Of a DNA stretch of 6,717 bases, positions 4,631 to 6,717 are shown piece by piece (positions within the stretch are counted from its first letter, which is position 1; every line of letters begins with the position of its first letter). Source of the DNA: Flavobacteriales bacterium. Its GTDB lineage: Bacteria; Bacteroidota; Bacteroidia; Flavobacteriales; Flavobacteriaceae. Location of the stretch: positions 1 to 6,717 of the forward strand of contig JAMONI010000317.1 of assembly GCA_027065935.1 (NCBI GenBank). Direction: 5' to 3'. The notes below the pieces were generated by a model. It ran no database searches. It saw nothing but the letters and a program-made list of their open reading frames with translations, and was not told the origin of the DNA. The translations under genes were made by a program, and so were the position numbers.

Positions 4631-5776
4631 TTATAAACTTTCGTTCCAAATTTCCAAATATCGCTCGGCTATTTTGAGGTAATGGTGTTCTTTTTCAATA
4701 AAATCCCTTGCATTTAGCGATATTTCTTTAATCTTTTCGGGATGTTCTATGAGTATCGAAAGCTGTTCTAATAAATACGCGCTATCGGGGAGGGCATTGA
4801 TACAAACCGGACGGTTCAGGCGGTAATGGGTTTTGAATTCCCGTTCGGCGCCGGTAAACACCACTTTTCCCATGGCCATACTCTCCAAAGCGTTGTAACC
4901 TTGGTCGTAAGAATACACTTGGTCTAATACGATGTGAGCTTGTTTGAGATTGTTAATGTATTGTGTATAAGGCAAATCCACAGTCTCTACGATGCGCACC
5001 CGTGAACCGTATTTTTTCTTTATCGCCCTTAAAGCTTCGCTAAAAAATTTGTTTCCTTTTTTCCAATAATTTCCACTGTTGATTCCGTGAAAAACGACAA
5101 TTTCCTTATCCGCAGGCGGAAGATAGTAGGTGATTTTATCGATGTTGACCGGATTGGGAATCATGCCGGCGTTTTTAGGATGCTTGGCATAGGGAATGGC
5201 ATAATCCAAATCGGTGGGAATTACGGCCCGAACCTCATTCATAACCCAATCGTGCAAGGCTTTGAATTCGGGTCGGAGATATTTTAAGGAATACCGGAAT
5301 TTGGTTTTCATCCGGTACGGATTTTCTTTATATGGCGTCAAAATGTTATACTTCATTTTTTCTGTCAAATAATAGGTATTGGTAACGTAATCGTCACCGC
5401 ATGCCAAGAGAAAGGCTTGCCGGTTTTGCCGGAAAATTTGTTCCAAAAAACGCCGTTCATAACTTAAGGGAGTCTCGAAAGGGTAAGTATTGATTAATTG
5501 AACGGTATCGTAATCTTTGAGTTCGGAAATGATTTTGCTCAAGCGCAGGGCTATTTCAAACCGGGCTATGTCGTACCGGGTTAATTTGTGAACGGCTTTG
5601 CGAAAAAAAAGCAAGGGATAGCTTTCGTTCCATACGGGACGAATCGAATAGTCGGCGGGATATCTTTTAAAATCGTCGCCCGAAGCCACGATATGCGCCT
5701 GATGTCCGAGTTCGGTCAAAGCTTCTTTCAGTGTATTGTGTAGCCTGCTGTATTCGCCGACTAAAAGAATTTTCAT
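4631..5776 (-). CDS. Glycosyltransferase, GT-B fold, GT4-like (glycosyltransferase family 1)
   Basis: 381 residues, normal for the family. The N-terminal Rossmann half opens with MKILLVGEYSRLHNTLKEAL and GHQAHIVASGDD, the usual acceptor-domain start. The C-terminal, nucleotide-sugar-binding half begins near MIPNPVNIDKI (205-215) with VFHGIN (228-233). The hallmark is DQGYNALESMAMGKVVFTG (291-309), where the E-x7-E-like region carries Glu298. ARDFIEKEHHYLKIAERYLEIW closes the protein, as is typical. It transfers a sugar from an activated donor, probably in capsule, O-antigen or other surface-polysaccharide synthesis, at the cytoplasmic face of the membrane. The sugar specificity cannot be read from sequence. 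It is divergent from a second glycosyltransferase, with 35 bases between the start codons. Confidence 0.85.
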   Translation of the reverse strand: MKILLVGEYSRLHNTLKEALTELGHQAHIVASGDDFKRYPADYSIRPVWNESYPLLFFRKAVHKLTRYDIARFEIALRLSKIISELKDYDTVQLINTYPFETPLSYERRFLEQIFRQNRQAFLLACGDDYVTNTYYLTEKMKYNILTPYKENPYRMKTKFRYSLKYLRPEFKALHDWVMNEVRAVIPTDLDYAIPYAKHPKNAGMIPNPVNIDKITYYLPPADKEIVVFHGINSGNYWKKGNKFFSEALRAIKKKYGSRVRIVETVDLPYTQYINNLKQAHIVLDQVYSYDQGYNALESMAMGKVVFTGAEREFKTHYRLNRPVCINALPDSAYLLEQLSILIEHPEKIKEISLNARDFIEKEHHYLKIAERYLEIWNESL

Positions 5777-5795
5777 AACTTGCTTTAATTCATCA

Positions 5796-5803
5796 CAAAG
5801 ATA
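5796..5803 (-). promoter_or_regulatory. Possible -7 box of the leftward glycosyltransferase
   Basis: The minus strand reads TATCTTTG, a perfect TAnnTTTG box, 20 bases before the ATG at 5776. No TTG lies at the expected spacing upstream, so the promoter would be weak or need an activator. No equally good box is seen for the rightward gene in the same 35-base gap. Confidence 0.45.
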
Positions 5804-5811
5804 ATCAACTT

Positions 5812-6603
5812 ATGGCATTGGCATTGGAAATATTGATTGCCACGCAAGACAGGTCCGATCTGGCCTTTCTCAAGTACATGTTTCCCGCCGGACATGATGA
5901 GTTTAACTTATTGATTATCAACCAAACAACCGAAGACAATTTTATCGATGAGAAATCGCTTCCCGGTAATGTCCGCGTAATCAATTCCTTGGAGCGCGGT
6001 CTGTCCAAAAGCCGTAATTTAGCTTTGCGGTATGCCTCTAAGGATGTATTGCTCCTTGCCGATGATGACGTGCGTTATGAAGAAGGTTTTCATCAAACGG
6101 TTTTAAAGGCACACGAGCAATATCCGTCAACCGTGCTTATTTTTCCCATAAAAGACGAGAACGGACGTTACTTGGGTGCTTATCCTGGTGATACGAAATC
6201 AATGGATGACTTTTGGGATGTTTTTTCTCCGCAAATCAGTATTAAGCGTAAATATTGGGCGAGGAACCCGGTTTTTTTTGATGAAAATTTCGGTTTGGGT
6301 GCCCCCTACCCCGATGCGGAAAATTTTATTTTTTTAAACGAATTGAAAGACCGAAAAACGGACATTTTGTTTATAAATACCGAACCTATCGCCATGCATC
6401 CGCGTTCTAATTCGAGTGCGTTTTTGGAACGGGATTCGAATTTCAAAACACGCTTGATGATCATAAAAAAATACCGTCCGCACTTGCTTTGGCCTTATTT
6501 TTTCAAATTGCTTTTTTCTTTGTGGATACGTAATCGAATTTCCGTCGGGGATTTCGGTCGCAAATGGCGTATTTTCAAGGAAGTACTCAGCGGGAAAGGT
6601 TGA
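5812..6603 (+). CDS. Glycosyltransferase family 2-like (GT-A fold)
   Basis: 263 residues. It starts with the GT-A strand LEILIATQDR (5-14). ERGLSKSRNLALRYA (61-75) is the typical segment before the donor-binding site, followed by VLLLADDDVRY with Asp84-Asp86 as the DxD-type motif that holds the metal and nucleotide sugar. Family members then carry an acceptor-side motif, here FDENFGLGAPYPDAENFIFLNEL (156-178), with the Asp168-Ala-Glu170 likely near the catalytic base. The C-terminus has a hydrophobic, basic stretch (LLWPYFFKLLFSLWIRNR, 225-242) that could associate with the membrane. A role in surface polysaccharide synthesis with the divergent GT4-like gene is likely but inferred. Its last 17 bases overlap the end of the convergent regulator gene. 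Confidence 0.83.
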   Translation: MALALEILIATQDRSDLAFLKYMFPAGHDEFNLLIINQTTEDNFIDEKSLPGNVRVINSLERGLSKSRNLALRYASKDVLLLADDDVRYEEGFHQTVLKAHEQYPSTVLIFPIKDENGRYLGAYPGDTKSMDDFWDVFSPQISIKRKYWARNPVFFDENFGLGAPYPDAENFIFLNELKDRKTDILFINTEPIAMHPRSNSSAFLERDSNFKTRLMIIKKYRPHLLWPYFFKLLFSLWIRNRISVGDFGRKWRIFKEVLSGKG

Positions 6604-6717
6604 CTTGGTAGAGTTTTTTGAAGATTTCTCTTCGGTTGGTCACATTGAGTTTTTCATAGATGTTACGGATGTGGGTTTTTACCGTATTCTTGCTGATAAA
6701 CAGTTTTTTGGCGATTT
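6587..6717 (-). CDS. LuxR-type HTH transcriptional regulator, C-terminal end (5' partial)
   Basis: Only 42 residues plus the stop (TGA at 6589-6587) fall in the window; the frame is open to the right edge. The visible sequence, starting IAKKLFISKNTVKTHIRNIY and continuing EKLNVTNRREIFKKL, is the recognition half of a LuxR/NarL-type helix-turn-helix. It has the hallmark S-x-NTVKTHI recognition helix and the KLNV-x-NR dimerisation turn. It probably belongs to a two-component response regulator or another LuxR-family activator; the N-terminal domain that would decide this lies outside. Its short tail runs 17 bases into the 3' end of the convergent glycosyltransferase gene. Whether it controls the glycosyltransferases is unknown. 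Confidence 0.85.
   Translation of the reverse strand, partial: IAKKLFISKNTVKTHIRNIYEKLNVTNRREIFKKLYQVNLSR

Overview
The window looks like chromosome of a Bacteroidota bacterium, most likely a flavobacterium-like lineage. The evidence is a type IX secretion (T9SS) type A sorting domain, promoters with the Bacteroidota signature TTG-N20-TAnnTTTG, no clear Shine-Dalgarno sequences, and moderately AT-rich DNA. Species cannot be told from the sequence.

Layout. 1-907 is the 3' end of a gene (+) for a protein built from exact 15-residue glycine/tyrosine repeats, with a tail-fibre-like C-terminal region. A small secreted protein with a T9SS C-terminal sorting domain follows at 913-1398 (+), and the pair ends at a clear intrinsic terminator (1425-1456). 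1455-3711 carries four minus-strand genes. In transcription order they are a membrane-anchored neutral zinc metallopeptidase, a 45-residue single-pass membrane protein, a QueD-type 6-pyruvoyl/6-carboxytetrahydropterin synthase, and an LpxH-type UDP-2,3-diacylglucosamine diphosphatase. The last three overlap end to start and look translationally coupled.

3739-3808 is a compact divergent promoter region. It drives the metallopeptidase leftward and an initiator tRNA-fMet (3820-3892) rightward. The most unusual part is 3879-4506. A small GIY-YIG nuclease gene (4026-4331) sits between two nearly identical 136-bp direct repeats, each containing the 3' end of the tRNA, a palindromic hairpin, and an intrinsic terminator. 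A third, tRNA-derived hairpin fragment begins inside the nuclease gene, so the nuclease stop codon lies in a copied anticodon loop. This has the form of a minimal nuclease-associated element that targets or duplicates a tRNA 3' half.

4507-4630 holds no gene I can support. 4631-5776 (-) and 5812-6603 (+) are divergent glycosyltransferases (GT-B/GT4-like and GT-A/GT2-like), probably for surface polysaccharide. 6587-6717 (-) is the C-terminal end of a LuxR-type DNA-binding regulator cut by the window edge; its 3' end overlaps that of the GT2 gene by 17 bases.
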